From Lachnospiraceae bacterium (lineage in GTDB: Bacteria; Bacillota; Clostridia; Lachnospirales; Lachnospiraceae): DNA of 37,745 nucleotides. The position numbers were made by a program, and so were the translations under genes. The stretch's first letter is position 1. Each line of letters starts with the position of its first letter. The DNA is taken from assembly GCA_029067205.1 (NCBI GenBank), contig JAIEEY010000242.1:1-37745 (forward strand). Reading direction: 5' to 3'. The notes beneath the pieces were generated by a model. That model saw only the letters and a list, made by a program, of their open reading frames with translations, had not been told where the DNA came from and made no database searches. Positions 15,500-24,766 of this stretch are shown in pieces.

Positions 15500-16501
15500 C
15501 TGCATCAGTTTTTCGAACAGTGTGGGAGGCGGACATTCCACTACCCTGCCCGATGTTTTGGAAAACTTTTGTTCGGAATCTTTCGGGAATATCAGCTTAT
15601 GAGCATGCAGCAGCTGGCAGTGGACACCTTTCCTTGCAAAAATCTGATTCACAGCAGCGTCTCCATATTTGACATCTCCGATGATCGGATATCCTAATGC
15701 CGACAAGTGGGCGCGAATCTGATGTGTTTTCCCAGTAAAAAGCTGTACTTCCAACAATGTTATGTCATTGGCTGTACGGATTGACTGGAAAGCCGTGTCA
15801 ATAAACACAGAATCCTTTTTTAATAAATCGGGAATATCTTCCTTGTTTTGATAAACAACCACTTTATTCTGCGAAATATCTTTATATAGATAGCCTGTCA
15901 CACGTTCTTTTGCTCTCAGCTCGCCAGATACCAGACAATAATAATATTTTTCAAGGGTTTTATCCTTGATAATACGACTCAGATACTGACTTCCTGCAAG
16001 CGTTTTACCACAAACCACCATTCCTGAAGTATTCCGGTCAAGCCTGTTGCAGACCGAGGGCTTAAAGGTTCCCAGTGAATCTGCTGTGAGGACACGCCGC
16101 GAAAGCAGATAGCCGATCAGCCATTCGTTAATGCTGATATCTTCTGGTCTCGACTTCTGAGACAAGATTCCTGACGGTTTGTCAACGATCAGGATATGGT
16201 CATCCTCGTATATAATATGTAATGCTTCCAGCTTTTGATAGGCATGGACATACTGTGTGGTATTCATGGGATCCACAGATTTTCCACTAAATTTCCCATA
16301 TGTATCATCTGCAAGGAAAAGCTTTACCTCATCATCAATACATAGCTTTTCCTTTCCATCAGCTTTTTTCCCGTTTAGGACAATATTCTTTTTCCGCAGC
16401 ATCTTATAGATAAAACTGTCAGGCGCATTCTGAAGCAGTCTTTTCAAATATTTATCAAACCGCTGTCCTGCCTCATTGGGAGAAATCCTTATTAAAATCA
16501 T
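15497..16501 (-). CDS. RluA-family pseudouridine synthase (RluC/D type)
   Basis: 334 residues from the ATG at 16501 (AAGAGG upstream). An N-terminal S4 RNA-binding domain (about 10-60: AGQRFDKYLKRLLQNAPDSF, NIVLNGKKADG) precedes the catalytic domain. The catalytic motif is NRLDRNTSGMVV (Asp of the RLD motif); other motifs are ILIVDKPSGILSQK and GKTHQIRAHLSALGYPIIGD. It isomerises uridines in rRNA, probably 23S; the target cannot be told from sequence. A TTG start 12 codons upstream would be encoded by the hairpin repeat and is rejected. The stop codon is supplied by the adjacent inverted-repeat element, so the original C-terminus may have been trimmed. Confidence 0.95.
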   Translation of the reverse strand: MILIRISPNEAGQRFDKYLKRLLQNAPDSFIYKMLRKKNIVLNGKKADGKEKLCIDDEVKLFLADDTYGKFSGKSVDPMNTTQYVHAYQKLEALHIIYEDDHILIVDKPSGILSQKSRPEDISINEWLIGYLLSRRVLTADSLGTFKPSVCNRLDRNTSGMVVCGKTLAGSQYLSRIIKDKTLEKYYYCLVSGELRAKERVTGYLYKDISQNKVVVYQNKEDIPDLLKKDSVFIDTAFQSIRTANDITLLEVQLFTGKTHQIRAHLSALGYPIIGDVKYGDAAVNQIFARKGVHCQLLHAHKLIFPKDSEQKFSKTSGRVVECPPPTLFEKLMQ

Positions 16502-16567
16502 AATTATACCTCTTGCGTGCTCCGGCACGCATACCAATCAATGTTTGAAAGTGACCTTCTTTCAAAC
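16502..16567 (-). repeat. Two-hairpin RBS-proximal repeat, copy B (before RluA-type gene)
   Basis: On the minus strand: hairpin 1 GTTTGAAAG-AAGGTCA-CTTTCAAAC, 9 bp perfect; linker ATTGATTGGTA; hairpin 2 TGCGTGC-CGGA-GCACGCA, 7 bp perfect; then AGAGGTATAATT and the ATG. This is the best-paired of the three copies and a useful reference for the family. Confidence 0.9.
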
Positions 16568-16613
16568 TTACATCCCCCATAACACATATCAACAATATTT
16601 TATTCTAAAATGT

Positions 16614-17180
16614 TTATAAAGAAATATCACACAAAAGCGTCAAAATCTCCGACTCCTTTTTTCCGGCTTCCAAAGCCTGAAGCTGGTTTAAGCGCTCTAT
16701 AAAGCGTGTCTTTTCATGAAAAATCTTGATTGTTATGTTCTTGATGCTGTTTTGTTTTAGAATACCCTGTATGTGTGCTTCACAGGCAGATATATCACAG
16801 CCTGGAAACTCCGTATATCCAATCAGGTTATTGCCACGCACGGCAAAACAGTTCACCGGAAAATTGGAGCGGTACGAAGTCAGATATAGACTGTAAATGA
16901 CAGGGACATCACCCTCCTGCCTGGCAATCTCCTGATAAACTGTTTCACTGAACTTAGGAATTTTAAAGTACATGACAACCGACACGAGACTTTTGCTTGA
17001 AGGCAGCATGCCTAATACGGCAACAACTGTCAGAAGATTCTCCTTTTTACCTGTAGAAAAATATCCCAACAGAAATACCGCAGCCGATATCAAAAAATAT
17101 GCCGCTGTGCGAATGATTACTCTTTTCCGTTCATACGGAGGATATGCAAAGTCCCCTTTTTTCGGTCTTGGTATGTTCAT
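16614..17180 (-). CDS. Two-helix membrane protein, unknown function
   Basis: 188 residues, not recognised. A basic N-terminus (MNIPRPKKGDFAYPPYERKR) is followed by two hydrophobic segments, IIRTAAYFLISAAVFLLGYF (about 22-41) and LLTVVAVLGMLPSSKSLVSV (about 49-68). The C-terminal 110 residues form a soluble, probably cytoplasmic domain with mixed alpha/beta character and a C-terminal helical segment. It lies between the SDR and the pseudouridine synthase on the same strand, 55 bp from the SDR stop, so it is probably co-transcribed. Similar small proteins seem to occur in Lachnospiraceae, but no function can be assigned. Confidence 0.8.
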   Translation of the reverse strand: MNIPRPKKGDFAYPPYERKRVIIRTAAYFLISAAVFLLGYFSTGKKENLLTVVAVLGMLPSSKSLVSVVMYFKIPKFSETVYQEIARQEGDVPVIYSLYLTSYRSNFPVNCFAVRGNNLIGYTEFPGCDISACEAHIQGILKQNSIKNITIKIFHEKTRFIERLNQLQALEAGKKESEILTLLCDISL

Positions 17181-17235
17181 CTGTTATCTCCTGATCTGTA
17201 ATAATGAGTTCCTTGTGCCCTAAAAAGAGCAGGGA

Positions 17236-17997
17236 TTATTTTAAACACTGCATCGCCTTTAAAATGGCTCTGTGCGGAATGATTTTGGCAGCGACATCAA
17301 AGCTCTTGATCCATGCGCTGTACACAGATCTCTCATGCTTGTGATAAGAGTCTGTGATCGCTCTTTCCACAACCTGGTCTGCACGGACAAGTGTAAGCTT
17401 TTTCACCGCAAGTGTGCTCCCTGTTTTCTCCGCAATATCAAAGAAAGGGGTGTCTACTGGTCCAGGGCAGACTGCGGTCACATAGATTTTCTTAGACCGA
17501 AGCTCCTGATTCAATGCCCTGGAGAAACTGAGTACATAGGATTTTGTCGCCGCGTACACTGCAAAATTTGGCTGTGGCAAAAATGCAGCACTGGAGGCAA
17601 GCTGAATGATCCTGCTGTTTTTCTTCATATAGGGAATACACAGATACGTCATCTGAGTTAATGCCCTGCAGTTTACATCTATCATACCAAGTTCTTCACT
17701 GATATTGGAAGCGGAAAATTCTCCCATAATGCCATAACCCGCACAGTTGACCAGCATACGAATCACTGGTTTCTCATCAGCGAGAAGTTTTTTGAACCGT
17801 TCCATCTGTTCCTCATCTGTAATGTCCATGTCAAGAACACGTGTTGTGTGCTCAAGATACTGTGCTGCTTCGAGCATTTCCTTTTTGCGGCGCGCAATCA
17901 TCCAGATCTCATCGATATTGTGAAAGACATTGTCCAGCTGCAGAGCAAATTCTACGCCCAGACCAGAGGACGCACCTGTAATGATTATGATATTCAT
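17236..17997 (-). CDS. Short-chain dehydrogenase/reductase (SDR)
   Basis: 253 residues from the ATG at 17997, with AGGAGG upstream. It is a classical SDR: the cofactor loop TGASSGLG lies at residues 8-15, followed by LVNCAGYGIMG, a catalytic Ser in IIQLASSAAF, YAATKSYVLSF (YxxxK) and PGPVDTPFF. The residues after the first strands (MIARRKKEM) suggest NADP preference. The substrate is unknown; it resembles the YqjQ/DltE-type reductases. A TTG 12 codons upstream is in frame but lies in the hairpin repeat and lacks an RBS. Confidence 0.92.
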   Translation of the reverse strand: MNIIIITGASSGLGVEFALQLDNVFHNIDEIWMIARRKKEMLEAAQYLEHTTRVLDMDITDEEQMERFKKLLADEKPVIRMLVNCAGYGIMGEFSASNISEELGMIDVNCRALTQMTYLCIPYMKKNSRIIQLASSAAFLPQPNFAVYAATKSYVLSFSRALNQELRSKKIYVTAVCPGPVDTPFFDIAEKTGSTLAVKKLTLVRADQVVERAITDSYHKHERSVYSAWIKSFDVAAKIIPHRAILKAMQCLK

Positions 17998-18066
17998 ATT
18001 TATACCTCCTGCGTGCTCCAGCACGCATACCAATCAATAATTAGAAAGTGACCTTCTTTCAAACTA
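17998..18066 (-). repeat. Two-hairpin RBS-proximal repeat, copy C (before SDR gene)
   Basis: On the minus strand: hairpin 1 has GAAAG-AAGGTCA-CTTTC as its core, a T-T mismatch, then five more pairs (TAGTT with AATTA). The linker is TTGATTGGTA. Hairpin 2 is TGCGTGC-TGGA-GCACGCA with a changed loop base. GGAGGTATAAAT and the ATG follow. Substitutions relative to copy B mostly keep both stems paired. Confidence 0.88.
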
Positions 18067-18144
18067 TTTTCCTTCCTTATTTTTTAGGTTCTTCCTATAG
18101 CATATCCATATCCATTCATATTTATTGCTTCTTTATGTTAGTGA

Positions 18145-20091
18145 TCAATGACCTCTGATAGGATTTTTTTGTTTATGGACATTTCGGATCGTTTTTTTCT
18201 TGCAAGGTTTCTGCGGTACTTTATTAGGAAACACATCTGTCTTGTTTCCGCTTCTATGCTCCTTCGCAAGTGTACTTTTTCCCGCTATTTTCCTCGGTTT
18301 GATCAGACATTTCTTGTCAAAACCAATCAGATCCTCACGTCCTGCAAGCTTTAGCGCTTCCTGTACAAGGTCATAATTTTTAGGATTGCGGTATTGGATC
18401 AGTGCACGCTGCATCGCTTTTTCATGCGGATTTCTGCAAACATATACTGGTTTCATCGTCGAGGGATCCACTCCTGTATAGTACATTACAGTTGACATTG
18501 TTGATGGCGTCGGATAAAAATCCTGTACCTGCTCCGGCATATAGCCAATGTCCCTCAAATACTCGGCAAGTGCTACCGCCTCTTTCAGCGTGGAACCAGG
18601 ATGCGAGGACATTAAATATGGTACCAGAAATTGATTTTTGCCAATCTTTTGATTCAGTCTGCGATATTTTTCTGTGAAAGCTTCATATACAGCATTTTCC
18701 GGTTTTCCCATCTTGGATAAAACCACATCACAGATATGCTCTGGCGCTACCTTGAGCTGCCCGCTGACATGGTGTTCCACAAGCTCCCTAAAAAACGTGT
18801 CATCCCTGTCCAGCATCAGGTAATCAAACCGTATCCCGGAACGCACGAACACTTTCCTGACATTCGGAAGATTTCTCAGCTTGCGCAAAAGCGATAAATA
18901 ATCAGAATGGTCAACCTCGAGGTTAGGACATGGTTTCGGACACAGACATTGTCTGTTCCTGCACACGCCGGTCTGCAATTGTTTCTGGCAGGAAGGCTGT
19001 CTGAAGTTCGCTGTCGGACCGCCCACATCATGGATATAACCCTTGAAATCCTTATCCTGTGTGATGCGTTTTGCCTCTTCTATAATGGATTCGTGGCTGC
19101 GCACCTGGATCGTGCGTCCCTGATGGAACGTGAGGGCACAGAAATTACAACCACCAAAGCAGCCGCGGTTACTGTTCAGGGAAAACTTGATCTCCGCGAT
19201 TGCCGGCACACCGCCCTGTGTCTCATAGGAAGGGTGATATGTCCTCTGGTATGGAAGCGCATAGACATCATCCATCTCCTGTGTCGAAAGAGGGGGCTGA
19301 GGTATATTCTGTACAACATATACTCCGTTTGGATATGGCTCGACCAAGGTTTTACCATTAAATGGATCCGTGTTGTCATGCTGTATCTGAAAGCTTTTTG
19401 CATACAACCGCTTATCCGTCATCATATCGTCATAAGCAGGCAGAAGCTCATAATCATAAAGACCTGAGATATCTTTCGTCTTATATACGGTTCCCGCAAT
19501 AAAGGATAAATCCTGCACAGAAATGCCGCTGTTTAATGCATCGGCAATTTCTATGATGGACTTTTCGCCCATGCCATATGAGATGATGTCCGCCTGACTG
19601 TCAAGCAGAATGGACCGCTTGAAGGAATCTGACCAGTAATCATAGTGTGCCATACGCCGGAGACTTGCCTCGATTCCGCCGATGATAATTGGAATGTTTT
19701 TATATTTTTTGCGGATCAGGTTGCTGTATACGACAGTGGCGTGATCAGGTCTTTTGTATGCAGCACCACCAGGCGTATAGGCGTCTGTCTCGCGGTGTTT
19801 TTTGGACACATAGTAATGATTCACCATAGAATCCATGTTTCCAGAAGACACCAGAAAACCAAGGCGGGGTGTGCCTAGTACAGTGATACTCTCATCATTT
19901 CTCCAGTCTGGCTGTGAAATGATTCCGACATGGTAGCCATATTCACAAAGAAGACGGGTAATGATTGCGTGTCCAAAGGACGGGTGATCCACATAGGCAT
20001 CTCCTGTGACATATATAAAATCTAACTGCTCTATTCCAAGCTCTTGCACTTCTTCCATTGTCATTGGAAGAAAACCATTCGCAAGTGACAA
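18145..20091 (-). CDS. YgiQ-family radical SAM protein
   Basis: 648 residues. The N-terminal domain carries [20 protein letters not shown], followed by [20 protein letters not shown] and the radical SAM cluster motif in [19 protein letters not shown] second cysteine-rich stretch ([20 protein letters not shown]) and a basic C-terminal tail ([27 protein letters not shown]) follow. This matches the widespread UPF0313/YgiQ family, whose reaction is unknown. The start is a TTG at 20091, chosen because AGGAGG lies 8 nt upstream; the ATG codons at 20064 and 20058 lack an RBS. It is 44 bp downstream of the RsuA-type gene. Confidence 0.93.
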   Translation of the reverse strand: MSLANGFLPMTMEEVQELGIEQLDFIYVTGDAYVDHPSFGHAIITRLLCEYGYHVGIISQPDWRNDESITVLGTPRLGFLVSSGNMDSMVNHYYVSKKHRETDAYTPGGAAYKRPDHATVVYSNLIRKKYKNIPIIIGGIEASLRRMAHYDYWSDSFKRSILLDSQADIISYGMGEKSIIEIADALNSGISVQDLSFIAGTVYKTKDISGLYDYELLPAYDDMMTDKRLYAKSFQIQHDNTDPFNGKTLVEPYPNGVYVVQNIPQPPLSTQEMDDVYALPYQRTYHPSYETQGGVPAIAEIKFSLNSNRGCFGGCNFCALTFHQGRTIQVRSHESIIEEAKRITQDKDFKGYIHDVGGPTANFRQPSCQKQLQTGVCRNRQCLCPKPCPNLEVDHSDYLSLLRKLRNLPNVRKVFVRSGIRFDYLMLDRDDTFFRELVEHHVSGQLKVAPEHICDVVLSKMGKPENAVYEAFTEKYRRLNQKIGKNQFLVPYLMSSHPGSTLKEAVALAEYLRDIGYMPEQVQDFYPTPSTMSTVMYYTGVDPSTMKPVYVCRNPHEKAMQRALIQYRNPKNYDLVQEALKLAGREDLIGFDKKCLIKPRKIAGKSTLAKEHRSGNKTDVFPNKVPQKPCKKKTIRNVHKQKNPIRGH

Positions 20092-20135
20092 TTTCCTGTC
20101 CTCCTATTTCGGGTTTCCACACCTGCCAACGGATC

Positions 20136-20867
20136 CTATTGGGCAGATGTTGTGCTCGTTAACAGTTTTAAATCCGATATCTCTTTTTCCGTAAGTGGTC
20201 TGTAGGCTCCTTTTGGCAGCGCAGGATCCAAAGTCAATGATCCCATCGAGAGCCGTTTCAGGTAGGTGACAGAACCACCAACGGCTTGAACCATTCTCTT
20301 CACTTGATGAAAACGGCCTTCCGTAATGGTTAGTTCTATAGCATAAGAACAATCTGTCTGGGACAGCAGTTTAACCCTGGCTGGCTGGGTGCACTCCTCA
20401 TCTCCGATATCTACGCCGTTTTCCAACAAGGAAATCTGATCCGCAGTAAGCACACCAGAACACTCTGCATAATAAGTTTTTTCCACATGTTTTCTGGGTG
20501 AAAGCAGTTTATGGGCAAGTTCCCCATCATTTGTGACCAGCAAAAGACCTTCTGTATCCTTGTCAAGCCGTCCCACAGGGGATAACTCCTTTCCACAGGC
20601 ATCAGGCAGCAGATCCATCACAGTAGGATCGTGGTGGTCTTTCGTGGCAGTGACAACTCCCGAGGGCTTGTGAAACATATAGTAATAAAGATTTTGGTAT
20701 GCGAGTGTATTACCTATATAATTTACATCATCCTGTCGCTCATTTACTTTGAAATACGGACTTTTGACACGAATACCATTGACAGATACAAACCCCTTTT
20801 TAATTGCTTCCTTGACTTGGCTTCGTGTTCCAAGCTGCATGTCACATAAATATTTATCCAGTCTCAT
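20136..20867 (-). CDS. RsuA-family 16S rRNA pseudouridine synthase
   Basis: 243 residues. An N-terminal S4 domain (MRLDKYLCDMQLGTRSQVKE) is followed by the RsuA/RluB/E/F catalytic motif GRLDKDTEGLLLVTNDG, with Asp in RLD, then YYMFHKPSGVVTA and TITEGRFHQVKRMVQAVGGSV. Length and order fit RsuA (16S U516) better than RluB. It is divergent from ylbJ across an 80-bp gap and precedes ygiQ. Confidence 0.94.
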   Translation of the reverse strand: MRLDKYLCDMQLGTRSQVKEAIKKGFVSVNGIRVKSPYFKVNERQDDVNYIGNTLAYQNLYYYMFHKPSGVVTATKDHHDPTVMDLLPDACGKELSPVGRLDKDTEGLLLVTNDGELAHKLLSPRKHVEKTYYAECSGVLTADQISLLENGVDIGDEECTQPARVKLLSQTDCSYAIELTITEGRFHQVKRMVQAVGGSVTYLKRLSMGSLTLDPALPKGAYRPLTEKEISDLKLLTSTTSAQ

Positions 20868-20947
20868 ATCGCCAGCCTCCTAAATCCTGACACATAAATT
20901 TTACAATATCCTTATAAAATATAACAAATAGAACTTCCGGTGAATAT

Positions 20948-21886
20948 ATGCTGTTTAAAACATTGGCGTATCTTCTGCTTATCATCATCATACTAAGCAA
21001 ACCCGATGCCACTTTTCAGTATGCTTATGAAGGGTTATACCAGTGGGCGGCAAAAATGGTTCCCACCCTTTTTCCGTTTATGATGATTAGCTCCATCATG
21101 GTATACAGTGGCGCTGACCTGGAACTTGGTCACATGCTCAGCCATTTGCTGAAGAAAATATACAAATACAGCAGCTATGGTCTGTATGCAGTATTCATGG
21201 GTTTTTTTTGCGGCTTTCCCATGGGTGCCAAAGTGGTAAGTGATCTGTATGATAAGGGGAAAATCAGCAAACTGGAAGCAGATACCCTGCTTACCTTTTG
21301 TAACAATATCGGTCCTGCATACTTTATGGGAATCATTATACCGATATTGCATGAGTGCGGATATCACAATACACTGCCTTTTGTATTTGGTATGTACGGA
21401 ATCCCGGCAGTCTATGGAATAATGATGGGACACCAATATGCTACAAAAACCACACCGGATACCACTGCTGCCAATGAGAATTCCACGATACCAGATACAC
21501 CCCAGCTCTCCCTCGCAGCAGCACTGAAAAAATCCTGTGTGGATAACACACAGTCATTAATTGTATTGGGAGGATATATTACATTCGCTAATGCTTTCCG
21601 AATTTTACTTGATTTTATGCCCTTGTCCGCCAATAACAAAAATATCCTGTCAAGTTTTCTTGAAATCATTGGCGGTGTCCAGGCAATTTATACAACAACC
21701 CTTCTTGCACCCTGGAAAGTTTTCTGGATCATGACAGCACTGTGTTTTGGGGGAATATCCTGCATCCTGCAGACCAGCAGCTTCCTCGAAAAATCAGGGT
21801 TGTCTATCAGCTATTACCTTAAGCACAAATTAGTGACAACCCTGATTTCCGCAGTATATTATTTTGTAATTACCGGACTGCTCTAA
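20948..21886 (+). CDS. ylbJ: YlbJ-like sporulation integral membrane protein
   Basis: 312 residues with about eight hydrophobic segments and the nucleoside-recognition/gate type motif GFFCGFPMGAKVVSDLYDKG near residues 85-104, plus TFCNNIGPAYFMGIIIPIL. This fits YlbJ, a membrane protein needed for spore cortex formation in B. subtilis. It is one of only three plus-strand genes here, converging with the amidase gene (10 bp between stops). The RBS before the ATG is weak (GGTGAA), and I see no confident sporulation sigma-factor promoter in the short upstream gap. Confidence 0.87.
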   Translation: MLFKTLAYLLLIIIILSKPDATFQYAYEGLYQWAAKMVPTLFPFMMISSIMVYSGADLELGHMLSHLLKKIYKYSSYGLYAVFMGFFCGFPMGAKVVSDLYDKGKISKLEADTLLTFCNNIGPAYFMGIIIPILHECGYHNTLPFVFGMYGIPAVYGIMMGHQYATKTTPDTTAANENSTIPDTPQLSLAAALKKSCVDNTQSLIVLGGYITFANAFRILLDFMPLSANNKNILSSFLEIIGGVQAIYTTTLLAPWKVFWIMTALCFGGISCILQTSSFLEKSGLSISYYLKHKLVTTLISAVYYFVITGLL

Positions 21887-21896
21887 ATCTGTCATT

Positions 21897-22937
21897 TTAA
21901 TTCAAATAGATTATATTTGATTCCGTAGTTCTGTCATACAGATTATATGCCTTGAAAATCAGTGTATCCTTTTTACCATAACCCATGCTGACAGATATCG
22001 TCATTGTGGGACTGCCCTTTATCCACGGCTGCAGAGCTGACCACGTCAGACCATTATCATAGGAATAGGAATAATACTGAATGACGGATTCCTCATCAAG
22101 TGCTGTCAGCTCCACTGTTGCGTATTTGCCAGTCCGATCGTATTTCAATAAATTTGCATAGACATATGATGGTGCCGTGGTATCATTCCAGACACGATTT
22201 GCAGGAACCGGAACTGCTAACGGAGCGTAGCTGCCGTAATCTGTTTTACCATCCTTTGACACAAGTCCGAAATATCTGGCAACTGCTTCCGCATCACGGA
22301 TACCAAACTCTTTCAGTTTGTCAGGGGACTGCATATAGGACGCATCGTTGCTATTGTCCACATGACAATGTTCCACAATAATCGCAGGAATGCCGCGAAT
22401 GGAACTCTCGCGTATGATGCCATAATAATCAGACTTTCCGTTACTTCCGATTCTGGTCTTGATTCCGCGGTTAAAAAGTCCCATCTCCTCAAACTGTATT
22501 AGAAATTCGTTGGCAGCAGAATATCCCTGACTATACAATTGTCCGGTTGATGGCACCCACACTTCGCTTCCATAAAGTGCATGGGACAGGGACATATTGA
22601 AATGCAATGAAAAAAGGAAGTCTGCATTCACACTGGCGGCAAATTCAGCCCGCTCCTTAAGCGACATATCAATATCCTCTGTATGGGTTAAATACACTTG
22701 TACATTCTGGTACTTTTCCAGTTCTTCTTTCATATGCCGGGCAACTACCATCGTGTACATTTTTTCTGGTATTGGCAGATAATCAGTGCCGAGATTTTTG
22801 CCGCCATGACCAGGATCAATGACCACGACAATTGATTCTGCCGCACTTGCTTTAAGTTCGGATAATACAGAAAAAGGTACTGCCGTCATAGCAATACATA
22901 AGATGTAAACAATTACTTTTTGGAATCTTTTTCTCAT
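21897..22937 (-). CDS. Secreted N-acetylmuramoyl-L-alanine amidase (Amidase_3)
   Basis: 346 residues from the ATG at 22937, chosen because AGGAGGTG lies just upstream; an earlier Met has no RBS. A signal peptide (to about residue 33) is followed by the Zn amidase domain: VVIDPGHGGKNLGT (His ligand), LFSLHFN and IIVEHCHVDN (ligands and catalytic region). A C-terminal domain of about 100 residues (YATVELTALDEESVIQYYSY) looks like an Ig/fibronectin-like module. It cleaves the lactyl-L-Ala bond of peptidoglycan. It is last in the parE-parC-rsmD-coaD unit. Confidence 0.93.
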   Translation of the reverse strand: MRKRFQKVIVYILCIAMTAVPFSVLSELKASAAESIVVVIDPGHGGKNLGTDYLPIPEKMYTMVVARHMKEELEKYQNVQVYLTHTEDIDMSLKERAEFAASVNADFLFSLHFNMSLSHALYGSEVWVPSTGQLYSQGYSAANEFLIQFEEMGLFNRGIKTRIGSNGKSDYYGIIRESSIRGIPAIIVEHCHVDNSNDASYMQSPDKLKEFGIRDAEAVARYFGLVSKDGKTDYGSYAPLAVPVPANRVWNDTTAPSYVYANLLKYDRTGKYATVELTALDEESVIQYYSYSYDNGLTWSALQPWIKGSPTMTISVSMGYGKKDTLIFKAYNLYDRTTESNIIYLN

Positions 22938-23016
22938 CAAACACCTCCTAAGTGACATAAAATCCAATATAACCCACAGGAAAAAACTGTGAGTTACTTA
23001 ATACACAACACAATTT

Positions 23017-23616
23017 TTATGACTGCGCAGTATTCGTACCTGCCCCCTCGGCAGCCTGTGCCTCCTCTACAATCTCATCTACTGGAACAAGCTCCGCACG
23101 ATTCATGGTGACAACATGGTCTATTTCCTGCAGATGTCCGATCAGTGCGTTATAGTCACGGGTGGAAATTTCGATGGATTGCTTCAGTATATTTTCGAGA
23201 TTTGCAAGCATACTGTCCGTATACTGCATTGCGGCTGTCTTCATATTATTAGCCTCGATGGTCGCATTGTCAAGGATACCCTGTGCCTGCTGGGTAGCCA
23301 TCTCGACAATCCTGTCAGCCTGCGCATATGCCTCCTGCATAATCTGGTGTTCGCTGACAAGCTCCGTTGTCTGAACCTCTGCATCATCGATCAAAGCCTG
23401 CGCCTTCTGTCTTGCATCGTTTAAAATAGCCTCTTTATTTGAGATGATCTTCTGATAGCGCTTGATCTCCTCTGGTGTTTTCATGCGCAATTCACGCAGC
23501 AGATCATCAATTTCTGCTTTATTTACCATGATTACATCCGTCGAAAATGCCTTGTATTTGCAGTTATCTATGTACTCTTCTATCTCGTCAATCAACTGCT
23601 CTATTCTGCTGCTCAT
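23017..23616 (-). CDS. Coiled-coil protein, V-ATPase subunit H-like/DivIVA-like
   Basis: 199 residues from the ATG at 23616 (GGAGGAG upstream). It is almost entirely helical with heptad character: RIEQLIDEIEEYIDNCKYKA, a DDLLRELRMKTPEEIKRYQK segment, then a long Ala/Gln/Glu-rich coil (KAQALIDDAEVQTTELVSEH). Such proteins are often annotated as ATPase or V-type ATP synthase subunit H from coil similarity; no nucleotide-binding motif is visible. The N-terminal segment followed by a spaced coil recalls DivIVA/GpsB-like scaffold proteins. It follows coaD in the same unit. The function is unknown. Confidence 0.82.
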   Translation of the reverse strand: MSSRIEQLIDEIEEYIDNCKYKAFSTDVIMVNKAEIDDLLRELRMKTPEEIKRYQKIISNKEAILNDARQKAQALIDDAEVQTTELVSEHQIMQEAYAQADRIVEMATQQAQGILDNATIEANNMKTAAMQYTDSMLANLENILKQSIEISTRDYNALIGHLQEIDHVVTMNRAELVPVDEIVEEAQAAEGAGTNTAQS

Positions 23617-23663
23617 ATTACTCCTCCATACTCCCATCTAATTTGGACGGAATATCTATTATA

Positions 23664-24149
23664 TTATCTATTCACATACTTCTCATATACAAGTTTCGCT
23701 ACAAAATCCGGCACACACTGCGAAATATCCCCATGAAACGCTGCAATCTCCTTTACACTGGAAGAACTGAGGTATGCATACTCGAGACTTGTCGTCAAAA
23801 ATACTGTATCAAGTTCTCCACAAGACAACATTCTGTTTGTCTGGGCGGTCTGTAGTTCATATTCAAAATCCGTGATGGCACGCAGTCCGCGCACTGATAT
23901 ACGGACGTTTTTTTGTCTTGCATAGTCAATTAGAAGCCCATTAAAGGAATCCACGGTCACATTTGGCAGATCCTTTGTCGCCTCCTTTAATATACTAACA
24001 CGTTCTTCGACAGAAAACAACGCATTCTTAGCCTTATTGTCCAAAACACTTACTGTCAGCTCGTCAAACATCTTGGCGGCGCGCCTGATAATATCAAGGT
24101 GTCCAAGGGTCATAGGGTCAAAACTGCCTGGGTATATAGCAGCGTTCAT
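23664..24149 (-). CDS. coaD: Phosphopantetheine adenylyltransferase CoaD
   Basis: 161 residues, the usual length. The nucleotidyltransferase motif [16 protein letters not shown] (residues 6-21) and the C-terminal [16 protein letters not shown] are diagnostic, with [17 protein letters not shown] between. It transfers AMP to 4'-phosphopantetheine, the penultimate step of CoA synthesis, in the cytoplasm. A GGAGGG precedes the ATG. It is directly downstream of rsmD, a pairing common in Firmicutes. Confidence 0.98.
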   Translation of the reverse strand: MNAAIYPGSFDPMTLGHLDIIRRAAKMFDELTVSVLDNKAKNALFSVEERVSILKEATKDLPNVTVDSFNGLLIDYARQKNVRISVRGLRAITDFEYELQTAQTNRMLSCGELDTVFLTTSLEYAYLSSSSVKEIAAFHGDISQCVPDFVAKLVYEKYVNR

Positions 24150-24182
24150 AATACCAATCCCTCCAATAAAATTTTTACCATC

Positions 24183-24737
24183 TTATTCCATTTTTCGCAG
24201 GAATACATGCTTGTTTGTCTTGTATTTCTTCTCTTTCGTCACAGCAAATCCAAGGTCTAAAGCAAATTCAAAGGGGTACCCAAGCGATGTTTCCACGACA
24301 ATCAGCGTATCTTCATTGACATATGGTGCCTCGCGCAGCAGTTCCAAAACATTCTGGTAAACCGGGCCTATCCCATATGGCGGATCAAGGAATATAACAT
24401 CAGCGGTGTCCTTGATACTCCCTCGAAGTGCCGCAAAAACATCCTGTTTTAACACGACAGACTTGTCCGTCAGATGTGTGTGTTCGATATTGTCTGTAAT
24501 ACATGCAATCGCTTTTGGATTGTTCTCAACGAAATAGGCTTTTCTGGCACCGCGGCTCAGCGCTTCGATTCCAATACCGCCGCTGCCAGAGAAAAGGTCT
24601 ACAAATACAGAATCTGGCAGATATGGCATGAGCATATTGAACAGAGTTTCCTTGATTCTGTCTGTTGTTGGCCGTGTATCTAAACCTTCCGGCGTTTTCA
24701 GCAAAAGACGCCTTGCAGTTCCTGCTATTACTCTCAT
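24183..24737 (-). CDS. rsmD: 16S rRNA (guanine966-N2)-methyltransferase RsmD
   Basis: 184 residues from the ATG at 24737 (GGAGG 6 nt upstream, giving MRVIAGTARRLLLKTPEGL). The SAM-binding motif FVDLFSGSGGIGIEALSRGA and the catalytic VIFLDPPYG motif identify RsmD. It methylates G966 of 16S rRNA. It is 29 bp downstream of parC and 33 bp upstream of coaD in one transcription unit. Confidence 0.97.
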   Translation of the reverse strand: MRVIAGTARRLLLKTPEGLDTRPTTDRIKETLFNMLMPYLPDSVFVDLFSGSGGIGIEALSRGARKAYFVENNPKAIACITDNIEHTHLTDKSVVLKQDVFAALRGSIKDTADVIFLDPPYGIGPVYQNVLELLREAPYVNEDTLIVVETSLGYPFEFALDLGFAVTKEKKYKTNKHVFLRKME

Positions 24738-24766
24738 ATAAATCCTCCGGTAGTTTGTTTTTATCA

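Noticed and set aside
18907-19467. Plus-strand open frame of 186 codons inside the YgiQ-like gene
   Set aside because: It is antisense to a well-conserved radical SAM protein, with no recognisable domain.
22978-23002. Short inverted repeat (AACCCACAG / CTGTGAGTT) between the coiled-coil gene and the amidase gene
   Set aside because: It is a 9-bp stem with a wobble and no U-run after it; too weak to call a terminator.
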